NCBI GenBank assembly: GCA_019894765.1
Contig: JAGXNT010000008.1
Span: 29,170 to 93,169 of the forward strand
Direction of reading: 5' to 3'
Length of the DNA: 64,000 nt
From: Candidatus Heimdallarchaeota archaeon
GTDB lineage: Archaea > Asgardarchaeota > Heimdallarchaeia > JABLTI01
Positions 9,722 to 19,407 of the stretch are shown here, piece by piece (the stretch's first letter is position 1; every line of letters starts with the position of its first letter). The notes below the pieces were generated by a model. It was given only the letters and a program-made list of their open reading frames with translations, made no database searches and was not told the DNA's origin. Position numbers and translations under genes: made by a program.

Positions 9722-11218
9722 TTATTCTTCACTCTTTTTCTTATCATACAATCCAATATAGGGAGCTCGTTCTCCTTTATCGTATCGTTTATACGGATCC
9801 TTGATGAATGCAACCAGAATTTCTCCTATGATGAAGAACAGCAATATGCTAGCTAATGCTATTCTAAATGAATGATTTGCTGATATTGCCAGTTTGAAAC
9901 CTAGTAGCATCATACCTGAGAAAATCAAGGGAGAAGCAATTGCACTAACTCTTCCTGCGATTTTTTGGAACCCATTGTATTGAGCAAGTTTAGACGGCGG
10001 AGCCAGTACCATAATGAACTGACGACCAACAATCCAAATACTACCAAAACCAACTCCTATGCCAATCGCACCAAAGAACATTATCCACCAGGGGATGAAA
10101 TATATAATCGTATTATAGCTCCAACCATTCCATACTAGTTCTGTTTTGTACTGCAATCCAGCCAACATAGTTAGAATTATTGCAGCCATCCATGCTATAC
10201 CACTTATCAGAAAAGTCACTTTTGGACCTTTGTTCTTCAAAACTCGACCTGTGATGAATCCAAAAACAATAGAGAGTAGAATCCCCGATAAAATGATAAT
10301 GTATGTTGTTGTTGAATTATCAACTCCAACTGCTCCTTCAATAACTGGAACCATAAATAGAATAGTCGTATTCGCAGCATCTACAAGGAAAAACCAACCA
10401 ATGAAAAATAAAAGTGAATTTCGATCTTTAAGTATTAATTTCAGTGATCCCCATAATGAACTCATAGATTTCTTCAAATTTTCTTTTGGTTTTAATCCAC
10501 TAGGATTTTCTACTTCTTTGTGGAAGAGATATGGTAGTGAAAACAAAATAATCATGATACCCGCAACTAAGAATACATAACGGAGATTTCCTAAATTAAC
10601 TGCAGGGATTTCTTCATTTGCTAATTCCCAAATATTGGTATTTACTGGAGTCCATTTATCAGCAGGACCAAGACCATTAAGAACAAGACCAACTAGTACT
10701 CCAAAAATAGAACCAAAAGCGGCTATTGCACCACCAATTGCTTGAGTAGTACTGCGATCTTCCGTTTGAGCAATGAAGGGGATTTGAGAATCATATAGCA
10801 TCCGACCATTCTGATACATGAAATTAGCTATCACAAAGAATCCACAAGCCCACCAGAAATTTTCCCAAACAGCAATAAGTATCGTTGATGCTACCATTAT
10901 TGCAGCAACAATAATCAGAATAGGTTTTCTTTTCCCGAGTGTATCAGAAATTGCTCCAATTATTGGACTTAGTATTGCTACGAGGAGATTCGATCCCGCC
11001 ATAACTATAGATACTATAACAAAAGTATCGATGTATGTCCAACCTTTTAGAACACCTAAAAGCATAGCAAAAGGAGTAAATGCTAAGCTAATAACCGTTT
11101 GTGAAAAGAAGGTGTCAGCCAAATCATAACTGTACCATAAGAAAGAATTTCTTCTATCCGTTTTCTTGGATTCCAAAGATGTCTCTCTAATATCTTTATT
11201 TGTTACTTCTTCTGTCAT
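9722..11218 (-). CDS. MFS transporter, Atg22/UMF1-like
   Basis: An integral membrane transporter of 498 aa with about 12 hydrophobic helices. The N-terminal WYSYDLADTFFSQTVI segment resembles the W-x-x-Y-D-x-A-x-S-x-F signature of the UMF1/Atg22 branch of the major facilitator superfamily, and an MFS-like loop (ISDTLGKRKP) lies between helices 2 and 3. Members include yeast Atg22, a vacuolar amino-acid effluxer; the substrate here is unknown. ATG at 11218. The gene lies 97 bp upstream of the M20 peptidase on the same strand, so a peptide/amino-acid theme is possible but unproven. Confidence 0.78.
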   Translation of the reverse strand: MTEEVTNKDIRETSLESKKTDRRNSFLWYSYDLADTFFSQTVISLAFTPFAMLLGVLKGWTYIDTFVIVSIVMAGSNLLVAILSPIIGAISDTLGKRKPILIIVAAIMVASTILIAVWENFWWACGFFVIANFMYQNGRMLYDSQIPFIAQTEDRSTTQAIGGAIAAFGSIFGVLVGLVLNGLGPADKWTPVNTNIWELANEEIPAVNLGNLRYVFLVAGIMIILFSLPYLFHKEVENPSGLKPKENLKKSMSSLWGSLKLILKDRNSLLFFIGWFFLVDAANTTILFMVPVIEGAVGVDNSTTTYIIILSGILLSIVFGFITGRVLKNKGPKVTFLISGIAWMAAIILTMLAGLQYKTELVWNGWSYNTIIYFIPWWIMFFGAIGIGVGFGSIWIVGRQFIMVLAPPSKLAQYNGFQKIAGRVSAIASPLIFSGMMLLGFKLAISANHSFRIALASILLFFIIGEILVAFIKDPYKRYDKGERAPYIGLYDKKKSEE

Positions 11219-11424
11219 TTTCTTTCTCCTGTCAAAATTATTAAACCGTCAATAGTTAAGAATTAAGTTTTTTTGCCAAACTTAATCTCTATACTTAATT
11301 GTAATATTAAATTATTTTGTCTAAAATGCACGTTTCTCTCTTTTTTGTTTGCAATTATTCAGATTATTCGCACTTTTTCGTCTAGGAAAAACTCTTAAAA
11401 AAATAAACTATTGAGTTGTTTAAT

Positions 11425-13074
11425 ATGACTTCAATTGCTATCGAACAAAGAAACAAGGAATTAGAGCTTTTAGCAAAGCATGAATTTGACATCCTCATTG
11501 TTGGAGCTGGAATAACAGGAGCTGGTATTGCATGGGATGCTGCAATGCGAGGTTTGAAAGTAGCAATAATTGACAAAGAAGATTTTGGAGCTGGTACAAG
11601 TAGTGGTTCCTCAAAATTAGTTCACGCAGGTATGCGATATTTAGCATATTTGGAATTTAATCTTGTCAAGCGTGCTTCTCAAGAGAGGATGTGGATGTTT
11701 CAAGCTTTTCCTCATATAACTGAACCTATGCCATTTTTAATCCCTATTTTTAAGAAAGAGAAGAATAATTTTGTTAGAATGTTTTTCGCTGGTACATTAT
11801 ATGATATCTTATCTAGATTTAAGAACACTAGAAATTCCACTTTTCTTTCCAAAGAAAAAACTTTGGAAAAAATTCCTAATCTAAGAAGTAATACCTTGAA
11901 ACGTTCCTTATTTTACTGGGATGGTGTTATGGATGATGCTCGCGTTACTCTCGAGACTATTCTTTCTGCACAAGAAAATGGAGCTATTACAGTAAATCAT
12001 GTTATGGCGAAATCATTCATTAAAGAAACCAAATCTGAGACAGGTGAGGTTGTTAAAGGCGTGAATGCTATCGATACCTTATCTGATGAAAAAATCACAA
12101 TAAAAGCGAAAGTTATCATAAATGCTACAGGACCTTGGACAGATCAAGTTATAAAATTACTTGGCGATGAATCAAAACTTCTTAGATTAACAAAAGGAAT
12201 CCATATAGTAACTAAGAAGATTTTTGATAGCAAAACTATTGCTGTAGTAGTCACTGATGATAGGAGAGAAATGTTTGTTATTCCTTTCAGAAAGAAGTAT
12301 ACACTTATTGGAACTACAGATACTGATTATAAAGATAAATTAGACCATGTGGCAGTAACACAAGAAGATATTGATTACGTTGTTTCTGCTGTGAATAATG
12401 ATTTCCCTGGAAGTATTACAAAGGATGATGTAATTAGTGCTTACTCTGGTATTCGACCACTCATTCTTTCACAAAAAGCTAAATCAGAAACTGCTACCTC
12501 GAGATGGTTTGAAATAATTGAAACAAGACCAAATCTTTTGACTGTTACAGGTGGTAAATACACAATCTTTCGTTACATGGCTGAGAAATCAGTCAATAAG
12601 TGTCTCGAAGTTTTAAATTTAAGTAAAAAGGATTACCCATGTAAAACAAAGAATAGTCAGCTTCATGGTGGACAAGGAATAACTTACATAATTGATTATT
12701 TACGAAAACATGTTCCTCCATTAATGAAGAAATACGATTTAGATTTTGAAGTGGTGGATCATATCGTTCATACCTATGGTACTTCTCATACAATGATCTT
12801 TGATTTAATTGATAAGAATAAGGAACTCAAGGAAAGAATTGCAGAAGACAGACCACACATTTTGGCTGAAATTATCTATATTCTGGAAAATGAAATGTGT
12901 CATACACTGAGCGATTTCTTACTAAGAAGAACACAGCTACAATTAATTGAGAACCAAGCACTTGATTGTGTGGACAAAGTTGCGAATGAAATGGGCAAAA
13001 TTCTGGGATGGGATGCTAAACGAAAGAAAGAGGAGATAGCAAATTATAAGAAAGACTTAATGTGGAAACCATAG
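11425..13074 (+). CDS. glpA/glpD-like: FAD-dependent glycerol-3-phosphate dehydrogenase
   Basis: Oxidises sn-glycerol 3-phosphate to dihydroxyacetone phosphate with FAD at the membrane face; 549 aa, normal for GlpD/GlpA. The FAD-binding Rossmann motif VGAGITGAG is at 26-34, followed by the family segment GTSSGSSKLVHAGMRYL (57-73). The last 120 residues match the helical GlpD C-terminal domain. No glycerol kinase or anchor subunit (GlpB/GlpC) is adjacent. ATG 11425 is preferred over TTG 11416. In archaea this enzyme can serve glycerol or lipid-backbone catabolism. The next gene starts 47 bp downstream. Confidence 0.88.
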   Translation: MTSIAIEQRNKELELLAKHEFDILIVGAGITGAGIAWDAAMRGLKVAIIDKEDFGAGTSSGSSKLVHAGMRYLAYLEFNLVKRASQERMWMFQAFPHITEPMPFLIPIFKKEKNNFVRMFFAGTLYDILSRFKNTRNSTFLSKEKTLEKIPNLRSNTLKRSLFYWDGVMDDARVTLETILSAQENGAITVNHVMAKSFIKETKSETGEVVKGVNAIDTLSDEKITIKAKVIINATGPWTDQVIKLLGDESKLLRLTKGIHIVTKKIFDSKTIAVVVTDDRREMFVIPFRKKYTLIGTTDTDYKDKLDHVAVTQEDIDYVVSAVNNDFPGSITKDDVISAYSGIRPLILSQKAKSETATSRWFEIIETRPNLLTVTGGKYTIFRYMAEKSVNKCLEVLNLSKKDYPCKTKNSQLHGGQGITYIIDYLRKHVPPLMKKYDLDFEVVDHIVHTYGTSHTMIFDLIDKNKELKERIAEDRPHILAEIIYILENEMCHTLSDFLLRRTQLQLIENQALDCVDKVANEMGKILGWDAKRKKEEIANYKKDLMWKP

Positions 13075-13121
13075 AAATACAAGATGGTTATAATAGAAAT
13101 GAAAAAAGTGAGATAAAAAAA

Positions 13122-14384
13122 ATGAAAGCGATAATTTGTAAAGAAATAATTCCTGTAACAAAAGAACCAATCAAAGATGGTTTTATTCTAATAGATGACA
13201 AGGGAAAAATCAAAAAAATTGGTTCCAGCAAGAATGTTCCGAAAGAAGCAGAAATCATTGATGCAAGTGATTTAGTTGCATTTCCGGGAATCATAGATAG
13301 TCATTGCCACGCGACTGTTTTTGAGGAAGGCATTGGTATGGGAATGCAAGATGGAAATGAGAGTACAGATCCTATAACTCCACATATCAGAACTTTAGAT
13401 GCTATTAATCCCGATGATAAAGGATTACGTCGAGCCATTGCTGGTGGAATTACTACTATTGCAGTTGCACCTGGGAGTGGGAATGTTGTTGGTGGACTAA
13501 TTACTACTATTAAAGCTGCAGGAAGAATAGTCGATGATATTATTATCCAAGAAAATACAGGCATGAAATGCGCTTTTGGTGAAAATCCGAAGAGATTGTA
13601 CGGCAGTAGAAATATTATGCCTTTAACACGAATGGGCAGTCTAGGATTATTCAGGCAGTTAATGGTTGAAACAAAGAATTACATGACTAAACTGGAAGAA
13701 TACCAAAGTAAACTGAAACAATACAAAGAAGATTTGAAGAGTTACAATGAAAAGAAGAAAGATGACAAAAATAAAGACTTGAAAAAACCTGTGGAACCAA
13801 CTAGACCTGATAAGAATATAAAGTATGAAGCAATGATCCCAGTTTTTGAAAAGAAGATTCCACTCAGAGCTCATGCACATCAAGCTAATGATATTGTTTC
13901 CGCTGTTCGCTTAGCTAAGGAATTTGATGTTAACATAATTATTGATCATTGCAGCGAGGGGCATTTAATTCTCGATTTCTTAGTGAAGAACAAAATACCA
14001 GCTGTTGTTGGCCCAACATTATCATATAAATCTAAAATCGAAACAAGAAAGAAAACTTGGAAAACCCTAGGGATAATGCACAAAGCTGGGATATTAGTAG
14101 CCTTAACATCTGATCATCCTGTCACTCATTGTCAATATCAATTCATCTATGGCATTTTAGCACATAGAGAAGGATTGTCACGTCAAGGCACCTTCGAGAT
14201 TTTAACAATTAATGGTGCAAAAATCTTGGGTCTTGAAGATAGAATCGGATCCCTAGAAGAAGGGAAGGATGCAGATATTCTCTTGCTTAGTGGCGACCCA
14301 TTAGACGCTAGAACAAAAGTTCAGAAAGTATTCATTGATGGCAAACTAGTTTTCGATATCGAAGATGGAGAAGAATTATTTTAA
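13122..14384 (+). CDS. Amidohydrolase, imidazolonepropionase-like (COG1228 type), copy 1
   Basis: A metal-dependent hydrolase of 420 aa acting on a cyclic or linear amide. Metal ligands H61-x-H63 (SHCHA) end the first strand; later ligands lie in RAHAHQAND, IDHCSEG and TSDHP. The GMKCAFGENPKR segment is typical of the COG1228 amidohydrolase group. A lysine-rich helical stretch (about 190-240) separates the barrel halves. ATG 13122 was chosen by alignment with the paralogue at 14501, which begins identically (MKAI-C); a longer start at 13062 would overlap the dehydrogenase gene. The substrate is unknown. Confidence 0.82.
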   Translation: MKAIICKEIIPVTKEPIKDGFILIDDKGKIKKIGSSKNVPKEAEIIDASDLVAFPGIIDSHCHATVFEEGIGMGMQDGNESTDPITPHIRTLDAINPDDKGLRRAIAGGITTIAVAPGSGNVVGGLITTIKAAGRIVDDIIIQENTGMKCAFGENPKRLYGSRNIMPLTRMGSLGLFRQLMVETKNYMTKLEEYQSKLKQYKEDLKSYNEKKKDDKNKDLKKPVEPTRPDKNIKYEAMIPVFEKKIPLRAHAHQANDIVSAVRLAKEFDVNIIIDHCSEGHLILDFLVKNKIPAVVGPTLSYKSKIETRKKTWKTLGIMHKAGILVALTSDHPVTHCQYQFIYGILAHREGLSRQGTFEILTINGAKILGLEDRIGSLEEGKDADILLLSGDPLDARTKVQKVFIDGKLVFDIEDGEELF

Positions 14385-14500
14385 TTCTGTTCTCCTTTAT
14401 TTTCTATTTTTCTTTCAATCATTTTTTACTATTTAATAATAATTGAAGTGTGCAAAACGCTTAATTAGCTATATGATAAAGAAATTTTACGTGATTACTT

Positions 14501-15766
14501 ATGAAAGCTATTTTATGTGGTAAGATAATTCCAGTCACAAAAGATCCCATTGAAAATGGGCATATTTTGATTGATGATAAAGGTAAGATTAAGAAGGTCG
14601 GAAAAGGTTTCGATGTACCCAAAGATGCAGAAATTATTGATGCTAAGAAATGGGTTGCTTTTCCAGGAATAATTGATGTGCATTGCCACGCTGCTGTTTT
14701 CGAAGAAGAGGTTGGTCTCGGTCTACAAGATGGCAATGAATGTACTGATCCAATAACTCCTCATGTTCGTGTTTTGGACGCTATTAATCCAGTTGAAAAA
14801 GGTATGAAGCGAGCAATTAGTAGTGGTGTTACTTGCGTTTGTATTGCTCCTGGCAGTGGTAATGTTGTAGGAGGTCAAATGACCACCATCAAAACTTACG
14901 GGAGAATTGTCGATGATATGGTCATTCAAGAAACAGCTGGTATGAAATGTGCGTTTGGTGAGAATCCAAAAAGAGTTTATGGTGGAATGCAAAGAACTCC
15001 CTCAACTCGTATGGGGAACCTTGGCGTTTTCCGTCAACTTATGATGGAAACTCAGAATTATATGAACAAATGGGATGACTACAAGAAAAAGCTCAAGCAG
15101 TACAAAGAAGACTTGAAAGAGTATGAACAGAAGACAAAAGAAGGCAAAGATAAAGATCTTAAGAAACCAGTAGAACCCACCATACCCGATAAGAATATTA
15201 AATATGATGCAATGGTTCCAGTCTTCAAAAAAGAAATCCCACTCAGAGCACATGCCCATCAAGACAATGATATTATTTCAGCAGTTCGACTTGCCAAAGA
15301 ATTCGATGTCAATGTCACTATTGAACATTGTACTTATGGGCATAAAATAGCTGATTTCCTTGCAGAAAACAAAATTCCAGCAATTGTTGGTCCAACTTTT
15401 GGATTCAGAACAAAGATTGAACTCAAAGATATGACCTGGAAAACATATGGTATTTTGTATGAGAAAGGTGTTCTCGTCGCTCTAACATCTGATCACCCTG
15501 TTGTACCATTGCAAGAACAAACTGTTTATGCAGCTATTGCTCATCGTGAAGGACTTTCCAAACAAGGAGCCTATGAAATCATCACAATCAATGGAGCTAA
15601 GATCTTAGGTTTAGATGATAGAATTGGTTCTATTGAAGCAGGAAAAGATGCTGATATAGCATTATGGAGTGAAGATCCACTTCTTGTCCATTCAAAGGTC
15701 CAAAAATTATTCATAGATGGTAAACTAGTTTATGACATTGAAACTGAAACAGAAAAATTATTCTGA
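14501..15766 (+). CDS. Amidohydrolase, imidazolonepropionase-like (COG1228 type), copy 2
   Basis: The tandem paralogue of the preceding gene, 421 aa and collinear over its full length, with the same ligand segments (VHCHA, RAHAHQDND, IEHCTYG, TSDHP) and GMKCAFGENPKR. Differences cluster in the lysine-rich linker and around the fourth metal-ligand region (SEGHLI versus TYGHKI), which may change substrate choice. The start ATG 14501 follows a 116-bp spacer containing a T-rich tract, so it may be transcribed separately. A bidirectional hairpin terminator follows the stop. Confidence 0.82.
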   Translation: MKAILCGKIIPVTKDPIENGHILIDDKGKIKKVGKGFDVPKDAEIIDAKKWVAFPGIIDVHCHAAVFEEEVGLGLQDGNECTDPITPHVRVLDAINPVEKGMKRAISSGVTCVCIAPGSGNVVGGQMTTIKTYGRIVDDMVIQETAGMKCAFGENPKRVYGGMQRTPSTRMGNLGVFRQLMMETQNYMNKWDDYKKKLKQYKEDLKEYEQKTKEGKDKDLKKPVEPTIPDKNIKYDAMVPVFKKEIPLRAHAHQDNDIISAVRLAKEFDVNVTIEHCTYGHKIADFLAENKIPAIVGPTFGFRTKIELKDMTWKTYGILYEKGVLVALTSDHPVVPLQEQTVYAAIAHREGLSKQGAYEIITINGAKILGLDDRIGSIEAGKDADIALWSEDPLLVHSKVQKLFIDGKLVYDIETETEKLF

Positions 15767-15777
15767 ACTAAAACAAT

Positions 15778-15814
15778 AACCACAACCTAATGTGGTTTAT
15801 TTTTCCTTTTTTTA
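15778..15814. terminator. Bidirectional hairpin terminator
   Basis: A perfect stem AACCACA (15778-15784) / TGTGGTT (15791-15797) with a 6-nt loop is followed by T-runs on the plus strand. It lies between the convergent amidohydrolase and exchanger genes and probably ends both transcripts. Confidence 0.6.
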
Positions 15815-17407
15815 TAGTAATTGTGCAATTTGAGCGAGTTGTATAGCTGTTGATGTAGATTCACTTTGCGTAGCGATTCCTCCAATCAATGCTAGTGCAA
15901 GTAAACTCACAGTAGACAGAATCGTAATTACAATTCCTTCTAATAAATCAAATTTATTATCATCAGAAATCATCATACTCAGTGCAACAGACATGATGAA
16001 AATACCGCCCATAACAATCGTAATATCCATTGATATTGGAATTCCAATATCTAGTATTCCGCTTAAAACGAATGGTATACCAAAGAGAAGGAAGAAAGTC
16101 TGATTAATTGCAGATACTTGATGAACCAAACCGACTTCTATTTTTTCTTTATCTTTACTTAATAATCCTCTTAAGGTTACAACAAGCTCAGGTGATGAGG
16201 CCACTATTCCTACAATTACAGCGTAAACTAATACGTCTGTTTCAAATCTTTCAATTCCGTGTTCAATTGACGAAGCTAAAATTTCACCGCCCCAAATAAT
16301 TCCACCTGCTCCTACTAAGAAAAGGGCAATTATTATAATCCAAGGAAATCTACGTAAAGTCGCAAGAGCATCATTTCTTTCTCGATGTGATTTCTGATCA
16401 TTTTTCCTCATTTTTCTTTTTGAATTATTATTATCAATGGCTTCATAAGTATCATTTTTGGCTGTTTGCTTTTTCTTGCTTGCTTTTGCTGGTTTATCAC
16501 CTATTGCTCTTAATCTTATTTCTGTTACAAGTGTAACAGGTTCAATTTGAACCAACTCATCCTCATCTGGGAAGAATTCAGTAATAAGAGTTTGTGGAGT
16601 TGAAGTTCGTTTCCCAAATCTAGTTATCAAGATTATTAAAAAGAAAATATAAACTAATACTAATGCAATACCTATAACGATTTCGAAATACTGATCATAG
16701 GTTGTTACAGTTGACCCACTGCCTGCAAATTCAAAATATAACCCGTATATCATAATTACAAATGAAAATATCATCATTCCTAAGATTAGATTCGCTTCAT
16801 AGAATGTTAATTCCCGTGGTAAATCAAATGGTTTGTCTCGAGACACAAAAATCATTGCTATTCCTAAGAAGAAGATATTGATTATAACCGTTGCAAGTAT
16901 TAAAACAATGGCAGTCGTTGCCATATTATCAGCAGCTATGGTATCACCAGCTATTCTATATCTATTTGATTTTATTAATAAAATCATAACTACTATTAAT
17001 TCTGCTAATGCAGCGCCTATTGCTTGTAAAATTCCTTCTAAATAGGGGTTCCAGTTCAGTTTATCACTCATACCCTTAACACCGAGTATGATAATCTCAG
17101 AAGCTCCAAAAACCAGGAATAATCCTGCTGCAAAACCAATTAGCATCTTCAGAATAAGATAGCTCCCGTCAGGCAAAATCCTTTCTAGAATGATAAAAGC
17201 AATACCAAATAAAAATCCTAGAATTGTTGATATTATAGTTGTTTTGTGGATATTTGTGAATATAGCTCCAATTGCTTCTTCTGCTTCAATAATTTCTAAA
17301 ATATCTGGACTGTCATCCTCTTCAGTAATAGTAGGGGGTAAATCCCAATCTTCCGGTTCTTCAAAACCGTCAATTTCTTCAGATTTACTAGGCGGGGGTT
17401 TACTCAT
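15812..17407 (-). CDS. Cation/Ca2+ exchanger-like (CaCA superfamily) membrane protein A
   Basis: A multi-pass membrane protein of 531 aa with two sets of about five helices separated by a strongly charged loop (about 300-355, Lys/Arg/Asn-rich). The second alpha-repeat carries VASSPELVVT, close to the G-x-S-x-P-E ion-binding motif of Na+/Ca2+ exchangers. The first has IGAALAELIV, keeping an acidic residue but not the Pro. An acidic N-terminal tail of about 45 residues is cytosolic. Transport of Ca2+ or another cation by exchange is inferred from the fold. A paralogue lies at 19408-20868, with an aminotransferase-SCP2 gene between them. Confidence 0.72.
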   Translation of the reverse strand: MSKPPPSKSEEIDGFEEPEDWDLPPTITEEDDSPDILEIIEAEEAIGAIFTNIHKTTIISTILGFLFGIAFIILERILPDGSYLILKMLIGFAAGLFLVFGASEIIILGVKGMSDKLNWNPYLEGILQAIGAALAELIVVMILLIKSNRYRIAGDTIAADNMATTAIVLILATVIINIFFLGIAMIFVSRDKPFDLPRELTFYEANLILGMMIFSFVIMIYGLYFEFAGSGSTVTTYDQYFEIVIGIALVLVYIFFLIILITRFGKRTSTPQTLITEFFPDEDELVQIEPVTLVTEIRLRAIGDKPAKASKKKQTAKNDTYEAIDNNNSKRKMRKNDQKSHRERNDALATLRRFPWIIIIALFLVGAGGIIWGGEILASSIEHGIERFETDVLVYAVIVGIVASSPELVVTLRGLLSKDKEKIEVGLVHQVSAINQTFFLLFGIPFVLSGILDIGIPISMDITIVMGGIFIMSVALSMMISDDNKFDLLEGIVITILSTVSLLALALIGGIATQSESTSTAIQLAQIAQLL

Positions 17408-17537
17408 CGGTTTCTGATAACCTCAGTAGGGAACAAAAAATGTTCAAGACCAAATAAATGTGAGTTTATTTTGTAATCGTTCCTTTTAAACTATTTGCTT
17501 TCACCTATTACAATAAATGAAAATTAAAAGAAAGAGC

Positions 17538-19277
17538 TCATAGCCCTTTCAATAATCCAAAGTATTTAGTGAATTTCAAGAGGTATTTGATCCCTTTGAT
17601 TTTGAGTTTTCCAGTGAGAATTGCTTTTACCGGTTTTGTTTTTCCTAGTACCAAACCAAAGAAGCCAGGCTTCGAGGTAATTATTGCTCCATGACATTCT
17701 TTCTTTTCTTTTCGAATGTTTTCTTTGGTGTTCTTTATTGGGTGAAAAGTGAGTTTTCCATCTTTTATTACAACTTTTACAGCTGTAGCATCATCATTAG
17801 CAACTAATAGCAATGAGTAGTCATCTAGTTTATGTTTCTCTGCGAATTCCTTATTCTTGTTAAGTTGTTTTAGCAAAGTATAGATGATTCCTGAAAAGCC
17901 TTCGTATGGTTTGACTTCCTCGTATAATGGTAGAACCATTTCTATTGCTTTTCTGAAGCGAACAAGGATTTCATCAATTACAGCTTCATCCATAATAGTG
18001 GAAAGCATGAAACCAGTAACGCCTCGAGTAATTACATACAAGCCTTGAATATATAATGCAATTTGCAGATATTCCGAGAACTCCAAGAATGGAATGGTGT
18101 TGAAAACAACCTGCTGTTTATTCATTGGAACGCCATCAGGGAATTGGATAAATGCTATGGATTGAATACCACCAACATTGCATTTTATGTTCAATTCATA
18201 CATGATCTTTCTCAAACCATCTCGCAGTTTCTTTCCTAAAACATCCAGTTTCTTAACAGCTGCTTTATCATATAATTCTAAAGCAACAATCCCAGCAACC
18301 ATGGACATAGCATTTCCACTAAAAGTGCCAGAATGCATGACATATCCTTTCTTAAGAGGACTAAATTGCTCCATAATATCTTTTCTCCCACCAAAAGCTC
18401 CGATTGGTAATCCTCCTCCGATAGTTTTTCCTAATGCTGTCAGATCCGGTTTTATTCCAACGATTTCTTGTATACCACCATAGGCCACTCGGAATGTGAT
18501 GACTTCATCAAAAATTAATAAAATATTATACTTAGTACATAATTCTCGTAAACCTTTCATATATTCCAAAGTAGCTTCAGCAGCACCACCATATCCCATG
18601 ACAGGTTCAAGGATAAAAGCAGCGATTTTCTTATGATGTTTTTTCATGATTTTCTCTACTGCTACTAAATCATTGAAAGGTACAACGAAAACATCCCTAA
18701 GTAGTGTTTCAGAAATTCCTCTTTCAGGAAATGCTTTAGGCATTCCTTCCGCAGTCAAATCGGGATCCATATTTATCATTACATAATCATGTGATCCATG
18801 ATACCCTCCTTCTGCTTTAATTAGCCCTCTTTTTCCAGTAAAAGCTCTTGCTGCTCGAATTGTAAACATGGTTGCTTCTGTTCCGGAATTACAGAAACGA
18901 ATTGATTCAACTGATGGTACACGTTCACAGAGAATCTTTGCTAGTTGTAATTGGCTTTCCAATGGTGCTGATTGTGAGGTTCCCATTTTTGCTTGTTTAG
19001 CTAAAGCTTCCGCAATCTTTGGATGTGCATGACCATGGAGTAAAACTGTCATATTATTTTGAACATCAAGATATTGATTGCCATCAACATCGTACAAATA
19101 ATACCCTTCCCCTCTATCTACGAAGAAGGGATAAGGAGGATAATAAGCAATATTTCGAGTACCACCGCCTGGCATGTACTTTAGTGATTTTTCAAAAAGT
19201 ACCTTCGATTTTGGTGTTCTTGCTTCAAACTGCTTTTTAATATCGTTTTTCACTTTCTCAGAATTCCTAGATGCCAT
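17538..19277 (-). CDS. Class III aminotransferase/aminomutase fused to a C-terminal SCP2-like domain
   Basis: A PLP enzyme of the glutamate-1-semialdehyde aminomutase-like group with an extra C-terminal domain; 579 aa against about 430 for ordinary members. Residues 1-460 hold CNSGTEA (129-135), YHGSHD (159-164), the PLP-ring Asp in FDEV (D257) and the Schiff-base K284 in ALGKTIGGGLPIG. Residues about 495-575 look like a sterol-carrier-protein-2 domain (an internal VVIKDGKLTF strand and the ILTGKLKIKG signature), a hydrophobic-ligand binder. No haem-synthesis genes are nearby, so a role on a lipid-linked or hydrophobic amine is inference. The gene lies 130 bp from each exchanger gene, same strand. 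ATG 19277. Confidence 0.8.
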   Translation of the reverse strand: MASRNSEKVKNDIKKQFEARTPKSKVLFEKSLKYMPGGGTRNIAYYPPYPFFVDRGEGYYLYDVDGNQYLDVQNNMTVLLHGHAHPKIAEALAKQAKMGTSQSAPLESQLQLAKILCERVPSVESIRFCNSGTEATMFTIRAARAFTGKRGLIKAEGGYHGSHDYVMINMDPDLTAEGMPKAFPERGISETLLRDVFVVPFNDLVAVEKIMKKHHKKIAAFILEPVMGYGGAAEATLEYMKGLRELCTKYNILLIFDEVITFRVAYGGIQEIVGIKPDLTALGKTIGGGLPIGAFGGRKDIMEQFSPLKKGYVMHSGTFSGNAMSMVAGIVALELYDKAAVKKLDVLGKKLRDGLRKIMYELNIKCNVGGIQSIAFIQFPDGVPMNKQQVVFNTIPFLEFSEYLQIALYIQGLYVITRGVTGFMLSTIMDEAVIDEILVRFRKAIEMVLPLYEEVKPYEGFSGIIYTLLKQLNKNKEFAEKHKLDDYSLLLVANDDATAVKVVIKDGKLTFHPIKNTKENIRKEKKECHGAIITSKPGFFGLVLGKTKPVKAILTGKLKIKGIKYLLKFTKYFGLLKGL

Positions 19278-19371
19278 TTAAATCAACTCTACTGATTATC
19301 TCAAACAACTTATTTACAAAATACTTAGTCTTATTAAAAACTTTCATTTAGTAAAAAGAAAAAAAGAGGAA

Positions 19372-19393
19372 AAAGGAAAGAAAATCTTCCTTT
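19372..19393 (-). terminator. Hairpin terminator after exchanger B
   Basis: Read on the minus strand, a 7-bp stem AAAGGAA / TTCCTTT with an 8-nt loop is followed by a long pyrimidine/T tract, 15 bp beyond the exchanger B stop. It suggests that exchanger B and the aminotransferase are separate transcripts, or are only partly read through. Confidence 0.5.
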
Positions 19394-19407
19394 AGCTAAT
19401 AATCAGA

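Noticed and set aside
10146..10580. Antisense open frame of 144 codons opposite the MFS transporter
   Set aside because: The sense frame encodes a clear 12-helix transporter; the antisense frame is a compositional shadow.
17538..19277. hemL (glutamate-1-semialdehyde aminomutase for haem synthesis)
   Set aside because: The catalytic domain is similar, but the SCP2-like extension and the absence of other tetrapyrrole genes argue against simply naming it hemL.
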